Assembly: GCA_964390055.1 (NCBI GenBank)
Contig: CAYMGQ010000001.1
Location: 139,573 to 203,572, forward strand
DNA: 64,000 nucleotides
Direction: 5' to 3'
From: CAYMGQ01 sp964390055
GTDB taxonomy: Bacteria; Bacillota; Clostridia; Peptostreptococcales; Natronincolaceae
Below, piece after piece: positions 34,955-43,157 of this stretch (positions within the stretch are counted from its first letter, which is position 1; the number at the start of each line of letters is the position of its first letter). The notes under the pieces were generated by a model, which saw only the letters and a list, made by a program, of their open reading frames with translations, searched no databases and was not told the DNA's origin. The translations under genes were made by a program, and so were the position numbers.

Positions 34955-35081
34955 TGTCTTCCATTTCAACCCTTTCCCTGTAAAGGCAAGTATAATACCG
35001 GGGTATACATAAGGGAGGCAAAGACTTTTAAAACCACCAATATATACTTATCTTTCCTTTCCATTATTAGTCCCCCATACA

Positions 35082-36848
35082 TTAAAAATACATATACCTA
35101 ATAAAAAAGTCATTAAAGCGGCTATCCCTGGAAAGATTAATTGCCTTGGACTTTTCCCTTATTATTTCTAGCTTATCTTTACTACTTTTATCAAGAAGGT
35201 AGTTAACTCCCCCTCCTAGACTACTATTTCCGCTGACCACTGCTTTTTCCCCTAAACTTTCTGGAATTAATCCCATTTCTACTATATTTTCCACCCTTAT
35301 ATTACTTCCAAAGCCCCCAGCCAGGTACAACCTGTCAATATCACTGTAGTCAATTGCGTATTCTCCTATTAAGCACTCAATACCTGCCCTTATGGCTCCT
35401 TTAGCCAATTGGATTTCCCTTATGTCCCTTTGTCCTATCCTAAGCTTTTTACCCTTATTATCAGTATAGATTGTAAGGCCGTCCTCTATCAAATCCTTCC
35501 TTAAGAGGCCCGTATTATCGATAAGGCCATTTCTAAGGCCCTCCCCTATACTGTCTATCACACCGGAACCACAGATGCCTACTGGCTCCCTATTTTCTAT
35601 GGTCTCCCATTGAAAATTATTATCCTTGTAGGTCACCCGACCTATGGCCCCCGGGACACTTCCAATTCCACAGGAGATATTTCCTCCCTCTAGGGCAGGG
35701 CCAGCCGCTGTGGAGCTGGTTAAAATCCTATCTTTATTACCAATAACAATTTCTCCATTGGTCCCTATATCAATTAGGATTACGATTTCATCACTCTCTA
35801 TTATATTATGGTATAGGATACCTGCCAGCACATCTGCCCCTATAAAAGCACCTATAGAGGGTAGGATACTGACCCTACAGTCTAAAAGTTTTTCCCTAAA
35901 AAGTTCTTCAAAGGAAAGTTCATGCAAGGCTAGTTTTATTGCTGTAAAGGGAAATTGCCCCAGACTTTTTGGGGATAGGCCCTGAGCTAGGTGTAACATG
36001 ACTGTATTGCCTGTCATTACAAGCCCGTAAATATCTTCACCCTTAACCTTAGCCTTCTTTAAAAGTTCTTCTATAGCAGTTAAAATATCATCCTTAATTA
36101 AACTATGTAGTTTTTCCAGTCCTTCCCCTTCTGCCCCCTGAATCCTACTGACTACATCTGCCCCGTATAGTCCTTGTGAATTTAATTTGGAATATGTATC
36201 TTTAACTTTCCCCTCTTTTAAATCAATCAGGGCAAAGGCCAGGGTAGTAGTCCCTATATCAATGGCAACCCCATAGGGCTTCCCTTTAGCATTAGCATAT
36301 ATATCTAGGATGGTATTGTCCCTTAGCAAGACCTCTAGACTGTCTATCTTAGAACTGGGTGACTCGTGGATTATCCTGGATAGGCTCCTTAAGGCCCTAT
36401 AAGTTAAAGTAGGAGTTTGGCCTACCTTTAACTTAACCTTAGCTTTAATAGCTGAGGATAAGTCGGGAGTTTTTTCCCAATCTTCATCCTTTAAATTAAT
36501 ATTAATAATTTCATAGCCTGGCCTTATATTCTTCTTTTTCATATCAAAGTCACTTACTATAGAAAAACCTTCTTCTTCGGAGAAAATTTTTATTTCTAGG
36601 TCCTGGCTAGGTCTGGCCTTGCAGGCTAGCCTAAATCCTTGGGCAAGTTCTCCCTTCCGAAAGTGCTTTTTGTCCTCCTCTGTGATAGGGAGGCAGCCCC
36701 TTAAAAGCCTTATCTTGCACTTGCCACAGTTAGCCCTGCCCCCGCATAGGGCTGATAAATATATCCCCTGCTTTTGTAATAATTCCAATATAGTTTTTTC
36801 ACCCTTTATATCAATCTCAATTGTTTCCTTTAGGGTATGGATAATCAC
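35082..36848 (-). CDS. Ferredoxin-ASKHA protein (DUF4445, RamA/RACo-like)
   Basis: A 588-aa protein in three parts: an N-terminal [2Fe-2S] ferredoxin domain with cysteines in LCGGRANCGKCKI near residue 35 and RLACKAR near residue 75; a linker; and a large ASKHA ATPase domain (GVAIDIGTTTLAFALID near residue 190, IDIGTNGEIVIGN, AAGPALEGGNI, LAGGFGSNI). Characterised relatives use ATP to reactivate corrinoid proteins of methyltransferase systems. No methyltransferase or corrinoid protein gene is nearby, so the client is unknown. Start GTG behind GGAG. Confidence 0.88.
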   Translation of the reverse strand: MIIHTLKETIEIDIKGEKTILELLQKQGIYLSALCGGRANCGKCKIRLLRGCLPITEEDKKHFRKGELAQGFRLACKARPSQDLEIKIFSEEEGFSIVSDFDMKKKNIRPGYEIININLKDEDWEKTPDLSSAIKAKVKLKVGQTPTLTYRALRSLSRIIHESPSSKIDSLEVLLRDNTILDIYANAKGKPYGVAIDIGTTTLAFALIDLKEGKVKDTYSKLNSQGLYGADVVSRIQGAEGEGLEKLHSLIKDDILTAIEELLKKAKVKGEDIYGLVMTGNTVMLHLAQGLSPKSLGQFPFTAIKLALHELSFEELFREKLLDCRVSILPSIGAFIGADVLAGILYHNIIESDEIVILIDIGTNGEIVIGNKDRILTSSTAAGPALEGGNISCGIGSVPGAIGRVTYKDNNFQWETIENREPVGICGSGVIDSIGEGLRNGLIDNTGLLRKDLIEDGLTIYTDNKGKKLRIGQRDIREIQLAKGAIRAGIECLIGEYAIDYSDIDRLYLAGGFGSNIRVENIVEMGLIPESLGEKAVVSGNSSLGGGVNYLLDKSSKDKLEIIREKSKAINLSRDSRFNDFFIRYMYF

Positions 36849-36978
36849 ATTAATCTCCTGCCTTTACCTATAGTTTCATGGCCCGCCTACACAAATCCTT
36901 TATTTATATTATACCTGACCTGCTAAAATATGTTATCATATTATAATAATGGTAAAATTACTAGGTGGGATTATAATT

Positions 36979-37989
36979 ATGGATTTTTTTCAAGAATTAA
37001 AAAGTAAAACAATTTTATCCCAAGATGATATTAATAATTTCAAAGATTATATTAATAAAAAATACAAGGATTCAAAAGCTGATAAAAAGCAAGCGGTATT
37101 GAAGAATTCCATTAATTTTGTAATTAATAGGGACTTAACCATCCTGCAAGTAAATAAAAAAGATGAAACTATCGATTATTTAATCGAAACAGTCTTATTT
37201 AAGAAGCAGGAGGACCTTAGTGCTGATAAAATCTTTGAAAGAATTATTGCCAATGATGAGCCCTCGGATAATTTATTTCAAGGCCTGTCCCAATGGATTA
37301 ATGGTATGCTAGCAACCTCCTTGGAGGCAAAGCATATAAAAAATTATTACCATAAAAAGTACCAAAGCCAATCAACAGCTACTGTTAAAAATAAATTAAA
37401 CTTTTCTCTTGGACTTTTGCTTGTTGCTATAGGGATATATAGCCTTTCCTTCATACCCCTCCTGCCAAACTATGTAGGGGTAAGTCAGGTTAATTCTGAG
37501 GCAGATTTGAAAATATCTATATCAGATAAAAACCTTAGAAATTATAGCATAATTAACCGAAATTTCCCTGATTACTTCCAATATAGGGATATAAATAAAA
37601 AAAGTCTAGAGACATACCTTGCTAGCAAAAAATCTAAACTGGCAGGCCAACCCTATTTTTCACAAATCCTCACTACTAGCCAGGAATTTAACTTAAATCC
37701 TCTCCTGCTATTTGCTATAGCTGGCCATGAACAAGGCTTTGTCCCCATAGACCATCCTAGAAGCCAAGAAATAATCAACAATCCCTTTAATGTCTTTGAA
37801 AGTTGGCAAGACTATAACACCAACTTGGAGGACTCCTCCAGAATTGCTGCCAGGACCCTTGTAAATATTTTAAGGGATTTACCCCCTCTTATAGACCCTT
37901 TCTATTGGATTAATGGTAAATATGCCCAAGACCCTCATTGGTGGCAAGGGGTTAGGAGCATTTTTTGGACTCTGGAGGAAATATCCTAA
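36979..37989 (+). CDS. Membrane-anchored glucosaminidase-like protein
   Basis: A 336-aa protein with a Lys-rich cytoplasmic N-terminal part (about 1-135), one transmembrane helix (about 140-162, FSLGLLLVAIGIYSLSFIPLL) and an extracellular C-terminal domain. The latter has the lysozyme-like pattern LLFAIAGHEQGFVP ... NNPFNVFESWQDY ... AARTLVNILR, in which the Glu of GHEQG is the likely catalytic acid of peptidoglycan glucosaminidases. Activity is inferred. I place the start at ATG 36979 after AGGTGGG; an upstream ATG (36949) lacks a site. The cytoplasmic half matches nothing I recognise. Confidence 0.7.
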   Translation: MDFFQELKSKTILSQDDINNFKDYINKKYKDSKADKKQAVLKNSINFVINRDLTILQVNKKDETIDYLIETVLFKKQEDLSADKIFERIIANDEPSDNLFQGLSQWINGMLATSLEAKHIKNYYHKKYQSQSTATVKNKLNFSLGLLLVAIGIYSLSFIPLLPNYVGVSQVNSEADLKISISDKNLRNYSIINRNFPDYFQYRDINKKSLETYLASKKSKLAGQPYFSQILTTSQEFNLNPLLLFAIAGHEQGFVPIDHPRSQEIINNPFNVFESWQDYNTNLEDSSRIAARTLVNILRDLPPLIDPFYWINGKYAQDPHWWQGVRSIFWTLEEIS

Positions 37990-38018
37990 ATTTCTCCCTT
38001 AATAGGATCTTCAGGCCA

Positions 38019-38516
38019 TTAGCTTGGTATTTCCATGTATTGAACCTTGTTGCCAGACCACTCTAGGAATCTTACTAGGTCACTGTAGGCCATTGTGATG
38101 CTGGCAGTATTTACATTGGGGTGGAGGGTAACCTGTCCATCTATTCCAAGGTCCTTATCTACCAGTACTTCAACCTCCTTGTTTATATCATTAATTAAAC
38201 CCAGGGGCGAAACTGCTCCCCCTTCCAATCCTAAATATTTTTGCAACCTATCATTTGATGCAAAGCTTAGTCTGCTACTTCCAATTTTTCTGGCCAAGGC
38301 CCTAGTATTGGCCCTCTTGTTACTATCCATTAAAACTAAAAAATGCTTGTCGCCCTTAGAATTCCTTAAAAATATATTTTTAAAATGGACCACCTGTAAA
38401 TTTTCAATCTTTTCTTTTATATCCTGGATAGTTTCTACAGGATCATGCCTATATTGTCTATAGGCTATTGATAGGTCATCTAATACTTGGTAAACCCTCT
38501 TTTCGTTCTCATTCAT
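38019..38516 (-). CDS. proX: Prolyl-tRNA editing protein (ProX/YbaK family)
   Basis: A 165-aa free-standing deacylase related to the INS domain of ProRS. The family segments FKNIFLRNSKGDKHFLVL with its conserved Lys, LSFASNDRLQKYLGLEGGAVSPLGLIND and VTLHPNVNTASITM are all present. It clears Ala or Cys mischarged on tRNA-Pro. AGGAGGT precedes ATG. Confidence 0.92.
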   Translation of the reverse strand: MNENEKRVYQVLDDLSIAYRQYRHDPVETIQDIKEKIENLQVVHFKNIFLRNSKGDKHFLVLMDSNKRANTRALARKIGSSRLSFASNDRLQKYLGLEGGAVSPLGLINDINKEVEVLVDKDLGIDGQVTLHPNVNTASITMAYSDLVRFLEWSGNKVQYMEIPS

Positions 38517-38555
38517 AATATTTACCTCCTAGTTGCAAATTCTTTTCTTATAAAA

Positions 38556-39239
38556 TTATAGGGCTAGGTATCTAAAAATCCCTACAAAGTGTAGTACACT
38601 CCCTCCCAAAACAAAAAGGTGCCAAATACCATGATTGTAGGGTATCTTTTTTAATGAATAAAATATTGTTCCCAGGCTGTATACCAATCCCCCAGCTAAA
38701 AACCATATAAAAAATCCCAGAGGCATTGATTGGGTGATTGGTTTTATAGCTATAACAACTAGCCATCCCATAAGAATATAAAAGGCTAGGGAAAAAACCT
38801 TATATTTATCAAGCTTTCTAAAGGTGAGAATTTTAAAGATAATCCCCGATAATGCTATAAGCCAAACAGCAATAAGCATACCCACCCTCCAGGCCCCATC
38901 CATGGCTAACAAAACCACAGGGGTATAGGTTCCAGCTATTAGGAGGAAAATCGATGCATGGTCAAATATTCTTAGGATTGCTTTGACTTTAATTTTTTGA
39001 AAACTATGATATAGGGTCGACGAGGTGTATAGGACTATGGAGGAAAAGCCATAAATACTAAAGGCAACAATAGACAAGGTGCTTTTTTTCCATATGGCAT
39101 AAACCAGCAAGATAGTTACAATAACTATGCTAAATACAATCCCAACTCCATGGGTTATGGCATTAAATATTTCCTCTTTAAGAGAATATCTTTTCTTTGG
39201 GGATTTGCCCCCATTAACTAATTCTTTAAATTTTTTCAT
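38556..39239 (-). CDS. trhA: Hemolysin III/TrhA family membrane protein
   Basis: A 227-aa PAQR-type protein with seven hydrophobic helices. The metal-binding residues typical of the fold are seen in NAITHGVG, YTSSTLYHSF, FDHASIFLLIAGTYTP and the final HFVGIF/WHLFVLGG. Family members affect membrane fluidity or energetics; the hemolysin name is historical. No linked genes. Confidence 0.9.
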   Translation of the reverse strand: MKKFKELVNGGKSPKKRYSLKEEIFNAITHGVGIVFSIVIVTILLVYAIWKKSTLSIVAFSIYGFSSIVLYTSSTLYHSFQKIKVKAILRIFDHASIFLLIAGTYTPVVLLAMDGAWRVGMLIAVWLIALSGIIFKILTFRKLDKYKVFSLAFYILMGWLVVIAIKPITQSMPLGFFIWFLAGGLVYSLGTIFYSLKKIPYNHGIWHLFVLGGSVLHFVGIFRYLAL

Positions 39240-39317
39240 CTAATTGCTCTTCACCCTTCCCACTTACAAAACTCTCCTATCCTAATATTAACATATTTGT
39301 CTGCCCCCTTTAAAGGG

Positions 39318-39352
39318 CAAAAGAAAACTCCTTAGATTTATTATCTAAGGAG
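39318..39352 (-). terminator. Terminator of the second rubrerythrin gene
   Basis: CTCCTTAGAT pairs with ATCTAAGGAG around five bases, followed on the minus strand by TTTTCTTTT. Confidence 0.85.
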
Positions 39353-39388
39353 CCGTCTTTTATACCTTTTATTTTAAATCCAATAGGC

Positions 39389-39976
39389 TTAATAAGTTTC
39401 AACAAATATTTCAAAGTGATCTTGAGGATGGTCACAGGCTGGGCATAGTTCAATAGCCTTTTCTCCTGTATGTATGTAACCACAGTTATTGCATTTCCAT
39501 TCCTTAGGGCTTTCTCGTTCAAATACCCTGCCCTCTTCGATATTAGCTAGTAATTTTCTGTATCTTTTTTCATGGTGTTTTTCAACTTGGGCAATTTTTC
39601 TAAATACCTCAGCAATTTCTGGGAAACCTTCTTCATCGGCTACATTGGCAAACTCTGGATATAGGTCAGCCCACTCTTCATTTTCGCCCTCAGCTGCTGC
39701 CAATAAGTTTGTCTTCGTATCACTTAAACCTACAGGGAAGGATGCCCCATTTATCTCCACCATTTCACCCAAGAGACTTTCATTTAAGAATTTCATAAAT
39801 CTTTTTGCATGTTCCTTTTCATTTTCTGCTGTTTCTAAAAATATATTTTGAATCTGTACATAGCCTTCCTTTTTGGCCACAGATGCGTAGTATGTGTACC
39901 TATTCCTTGCCTGGGATTCTCCAGCAAAGGCCTTCATTAGATTTTCAGCAGTTCTAGTTCCTTTTAATGACTTCAT
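39389..39976 (-). CDS. rbr: Rubrerythrin
   Basis: Classical rubrerythrin (195 aa): di-iron domain with ligands in [30 protein letters not shown] and [13 protein letters not shown], then a C-terminal rubredoxin domain with CNNCGYIH and [11 protein letters not shown]. It reduces peroxide with electrons from rubredoxin or NADH-linked reductases. ATG 39976 follows AAAGGGGG at the right distance. Less like the rubrerythrin at 21.5 kb, which has a shorter knuckle and a different core, so the two are not a recent duplication. Confidence 0.95.
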   Translation of the reverse strand: MKSLKGTRTAENLMKAFAGESQARNRYTYYASVAKKEGYVQIQNIFLETAENEKEHAKRFMKFLNESLLGEMVEINGASFPVGLSDTKTNLLAAAEGENEEWADLYPEFANVADEEGFPEIAEVFRKIAQVEKHHEKRYRKLLANIEEGRVFERESPKEWKCNNCGYIHTGEKAIELCPACDHPQDHFEIFVETY

Positions 39977-40055
39977 ATATTTTCCCCCTTTTAATAATAA
40001 GTATTTAACATAATATAACATATACCCTATATATTTATACTTAAACTCCTTATAA

Positions 40056-40090
40056 TAAAAAGCCCCAGGCTTTTAAAAGCCCAAGGCTAA
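40056..40090 (-). terminator. Terminator after the DUF1540 gene
   Basis: On the minus strand AGCC...GGGCTTTT pairs with AAAAGCC...GGCT with small internal loops, followed by TTTTTATT. Confidence 0.7.
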
Positions 40091-40095
40091 TTTTT

Positions 40096-40275
40096 CTACT
40101 GCATTTCTGTCTCTGATATAAAGGTTGCACAATCTGTTTCCTGACTTGTCATGGCATTTCTTGGTTTTACCTCTATTTTCTCAGCAGCACAGTAGTCACC
40201 GTTCATATGATAATAGCAGGTATTAACAACACATTTGATACATTCATTGGGTCTGTCCATTTTTTCTATTTTCAT
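40096..40275 (-). CDS. DUF1540 cysteine-rich small protein
   Basis: A 59-aa protein too short for most gene finders: starts MKIEKMDRPNECIKCVVNTC, then YYHMNGDYCAAEKIEV and ends TSQETDCATFISETEMQ. The pattern Cys-x2-Cys-x4-Cys ... Cys-x-A ... TDCATF is that of DUF1540, common in spore-forming clostridia and probably metal-binding. GGAGGG lies six bases before the ATG, and a terminator follows the stop. Function unknown. Confidence 0.85.
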   Translation of the reverse strand: MKIEKMDRPNECIKCVVNTCYYHMNGDYCAAEKIEVKPRNAMTSQETDCATFISETEMQ

Positions 40276-40396
40276 TACTATCCCTCCTATATTTGATAAA
40301 AACTATCATCAGGAAGTATTATTTGCAATTCTAAGTTCTTTCATGCAAAAAATTTATTTACAATTTATAATATGGAGGGAATTGTATTTTCATTAT

Positions 40397-40915
40397 TTAG
40401 TATAATAATATACCAATAAATCCAGCTAGGCCAATACTTAGGATTGGATGTAATTTTTTGAAGGTTACTAAATAAAAAATTGCTAAGCCAATTAAGATAC
40501 TTTTAATATCTATAAAGGTATCCATAGCCACAGATACTCCCGCCGCAGCTATTAGGCCAAAAACGACGGGTCTTATTCCCTTAAATGCCCACTGGAGATA
40601 AGGAGAATCTTGAAATTTACTGAAAAAATGTACCATTGTAAACATAACAATAAATGAAGGCAATACCACCGCCGTGGTTGCCAGTATGGAGCCTAAAATT
40701 CCCCCCACCTTATAGCCTAAAAATGTAGCACTATTAATTGCAATTGGTCCTGGTGTCATCTCAGCAATAGCAATCATATCGATAAACTCCTGGCCTGTAA
40801 ACCAGCCATGAATTTCTATAATTTCCTTTTGTATCAGTGGAAGCATAGCATAGCCACCACCGAAACTAAAGGCACCTATTTTAAAAAAGGATAAAAAAAG
40901 TTTTAAATAAATCAT
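40397..40915 (-). CDS. Chromate transporter family protein, half-size (second subunit)
   Basis: A 172-aa membrane protein with five to six helices and the CHR domain signature FGGGYAMLPLIQKEIIE and AEMTPGPIAINSATFLGY. Short CHR proteins work as pairs of opposite topology. It lies 23 bases after the other half. Chromate export is shown for some relatives; the natural substrate in anaerobes is uncertain. Confidence 0.9.
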   Translation of the reverse strand: MIYLKLFLSFFKIGAFSFGGGYAMLPLIQKEIIEIHGWFTGQEFIDMIAIAEMTPGPIAINSATFLGYKVGGILGSILATTAVVLPSFIVMFTMVHFFSKFQDSPYLQWAFKGIRPVVFGLIAAAGVSVAMDTFIDIKSILIGLAIFYLVTFKKLHPILSIGLAGFIGILLY

Positions 40916-40938
40916 TTTATACCTCCTATTAGGAAAGC

Positions 40939-41472
40939 CTATCCCAATTCCTTCCTATAATACACTATGGCAGCAAGGGCACCGATTAAAATTGCAAATA
41001 TTGGATTTAAGCCTACTACAATAATAGCCACTACTGTTAGTATAGAAATAATCCCACTTCTTTTTCCCATTTGAGATTTTTTTGCCAATCTGTATACAGC
41101 GGAAAAAATTAGGGCTGCAACCGCTGGTTTTATTCCCATAAAAATCCTGTCTATAATTGAATTGTCTCTAAACCTATAAAAAAACATTGCAATTATTAAT
41201 ATAATAAAAAATGATGGCAGTATAGTCCCCAAGGCACAGACTAAAGCCCCTGATAAGCCCTTCCGTTGATAGCCAATAAATATGGAAGTATTCACAGCTA
41301 CAGGTCCTGGGGATGATTGGGCCACTGCTAATCCATCTAAAAATTCCTGACTAGTCACCCATTGTTTTTTTTCAACTACCTCAACCTCTATTAGGGGTAA
41401 CATGGCATAACCCCCGCCGAAGGTAAAGGCCCCTATCTTAAAAAATACCAAAAACATTTCTAAAAGTTGCAT
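40939..41472 (-). CDS. Chromate transporter family protein, half-size (first subunit)
   Basis: A 177-aa CHR-domain protein, FGGGYAMLPLIEVEVVE near residue 18 and AQSSPGPVAVNTSIFIGYQ near residue 50. It is clearly paralogous to the downstream half-size protein, with which it presumably forms the functional transporter. AGGAG precedes ATG. Confidence 0.9.
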   Translation of the reverse strand: MQLLEMFLVFFKIGAFTFGGGYAMLPLIEVEVVEKKQWVTSQEFLDGLAVAQSSPGPVAVNTSIFIGYQRKGLSGALVCALGTILPSFFIILIIAMFFYRFRDNSIIDRIFMGIKPAVAALIFSAVYRLAKKSQMGKRSGIISILTVVAIIVVGLNPIFAILIGALAAIVYYRKELG

Positions 41473-41517
41473 ATTTATCTCTCCTGACCTAAAGCCTCAT
41501 CTAGTCTAATATGTGTC

Positions 41518-42507
41518 CTATTCATTATAACCCTGAGGATGGGAACTATGCCACTTCCATGCAGAGGCTATTATATCATCGATTTTTCTATATCTTGTCT
41601 TCCATCCTAGTTCATCCTGGGCCTTTCTACTGGATGCTATCAATTTAGACGGGTCGCCCTTTCTTCTCTGACCTATCATAGCTGGAATAGGGTGTCCTGT
41701 AACCCTCCTAGCTGCATCTATTATTTCCTTTACAGAAAATCCTTGACCATTCCCCAGATTATATATAAAACTGCCGGCCTGCCTCCGTAATTTGTCCAAA
41801 GCTAAAATATGGGCATCCACTAAATCCATAACATGGATATAGTCCCGTATACAGGTTCCATCATAAGTATCATAGTCATCACCGAAGATTGTAATTGAAT
41901 CCCTTTTTTCCAAGGCTACTTGTAGAATAAGGGGAATTAGGTGGGTCTCCCTTTCATGGTCCTCCCCTATCCTGCCACTACTATGGGCTCCTGCCACATT
42001 AAAATAGCGCAGGGAAACATACTTTATATTATGAGCTTCATGGGCCCATTTTAACATTTTTTCAACTGCCAGCTTTGTCTCCCCGTAGGGATTTGTAGGT
42101 ATAGTTGCGTCGCTTTCTACTATAGGTATCTTGCTAGGTTCCCCATAGACAGCAGCCGTAGAGGAAAATACGATTTTCCTGACATTAAATTTTATCATCT
42201 TTTCCAGCAGGACCATAGAACCATACAAATTATTGTTATAGTATTCCAATGGATTAGTAACACTTTCACCTACTATTGAATGAGCAGCAAAGTGGATAAC
42301 TCCCTCAATTTCATTGTCCTCAAAAATCCTATTTAAAAAATCTCTATCCCTTATATCCCCATGGTAAAACCCAGCATCATCATGGAGGGCAGCCTCATGG
42401 CCCCTTTTAAGATTATCCACGACAATTATCTCTTCCCCTTTATCAATAAGCGAATATATGCAATGAGAACCAATATAACCTGCACCACCACTGACTAGGA
42501 TTGCCAT
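41518..42507 (-). CDS. galE: UDP-glucose 4-epimerase
   Basis: Short-chain dehydrogenase-type epimerase (329 aa). NAD-binding VSGGAGYIGSHCIYSL at the start, catalytic Ser in FSSTAAVYGEP, Tyr-x3-Lys in NPYGETKLAVE, and the family end YNLGNGQGFSVKEII. Interconverts UDP-glucose and UDP-galactose for cell-surface sugars. Single gene; AGGAGGT before ATG. The 170 bases upstream up to the liv promoter hold only a short palindrome. Confidence 0.95.
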   Translation of the reverse strand: MAILVSGGAGYIGSHCIYSLIDKGEEIIVVDNLKRGHEAALHDDAGFYHGDIRDRDFLNRIFEDNEIEGVIHFAAHSIVGESVTNPLEYYNNNLYGSMVLLEKMIKFNVRKIVFSSTAAVYGEPSKIPIVESDATIPTNPYGETKLAVEKMLKWAHEAHNIKYVSLRYFNVAGAHSSGRIGEDHERETHLIPLILQVALEKRDSITIFGDDYDTYDGTCIRDYIHVMDLVDAHILALDKLRRQAGSFIYNLGNGQGFSVKEIIDAARRVTGHPIPAMIGQRRKGDPSKLIASSRKAQDELGWKTRYRKIDDIIASAWKWHSSHPQGYNE

Positions 42508-42677
42508 ATCTTTTACCTCCTATTTTCCTATTAAAGCTATCCAATTCCCTACTCATATTATCACATAGATAAGTTCCTATGCAACTGAAACTAGTGGCCA
42601 CTAGCAGCCTCCAAGCCCATGTTCTTCCAAGCCTAGGGCCTGTTAAATTAATCCAATAAGTTTTTTAATATTTTTAG

Positions 42678-42706
42678 TTGACATATTATTTAAAAGGTGA
42701 TAAGCT
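42678..42706 (+). promoter_or_regulatory. Promoter of the liv operon
   Basis: TTGACA (42678-42683), 17-base spacer, TAAGCT (42701-42706) with TG just upstream, about 60 bases before the T-box Stem I. Confidence 0.65.
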
Positions 42707-42764
42707 ATGAAACAGTTATAAAAAACCACAAAATAAAAAAACATTGAAGAAGACAAAACTATCG

Positions 42765-43006
42765 GTAAAAGTTAGTTGCAGAGAGCTGGGCTTGCTGAAA
42801 TCCAGTACTAATTTGATAGATAATAATCACTTCTGAGTTTCATAGCCGAATTAAAGTAGGTTATGACGGAAAGCCCCGTTAAAAGGCAAGGGTTTGATAG
42901 AACCTGAACAAGGTAGTTTTTGTAAGTAAAACTACATAATAGAGTGGTACCGTGCAAATAGCGCCTCTATTATGCTCACATTAGGAGCATAATAGGGGCT
43001 TTTTTA
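42765..43006 (+). promoter_or_regulatory. T-box leader of the liv operon, isoleucine specifier AUC
   Basis: The T-box sequence GAGTGGTACCGTG (42943-42955) is unmistakable. Upstream, Stem I has AGAGAGCTGGG and the loop reading AATA-AUC-AC, with AUC at 42826-42828 the likely specifier, an isoleucine codon. Uncharged tRNA-Ile would let transcription pass the terminator and switch on branched-chain amino acid uptake. Confidence 0.88.
42963..43006 (+). terminator. T-box terminator of the liv operon
   Basis: GCCTCTATTATGCTC (42963-42977) pairs with GAGCATAATAGGGGC (42985-42999), one wobble pair, followed by TTTTTT. The next 150 bases to livJ hold nothing recognisable. Confidence 0.92.
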
Positions 43007-43157
43007 TTACATTTTAATGGAGGTGACATTTTAAGGAAGGACAGTTTCTAGCATTAAAATCCATTAGGCAAATAGTCAAAATCTTCTTTTATATGACCTG
43101 GCTTAAATGGACTAATCTAACAAATCATAATGGAATCTTGAAAGGAGATTTTAAAAA

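Noticed and set aside
34895..35081. Cobalamin riboswitch sought in the gaps beside the ASKHA gene, since the family is linked to corrinoids
   Set aside because: No B12-box or other conserved element was seen on either strand; only a weak nested hairpin.
37990..38510. Open frame antisense to the prolyl-tRNA editing gene (about 38095-38463, 122 codons)
   Set aside because: Lies entirely within a conserved gene on the other strand; composition and start context do not support it.
39310..39522. Frame overlapping the end of the second rubrerythrin gene in another register
   Set aside because: Alternative frame of the rubrerythrin C-terminus running into its terminator; no separate function likely.
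42591..42604. Short palindrome CTAGTGGCCACTAG upstream of galE and the liv promoter
   Set aside because: Perfect but only 14 bases, with no link to a promoter or known operator; chance cannot be excluded.
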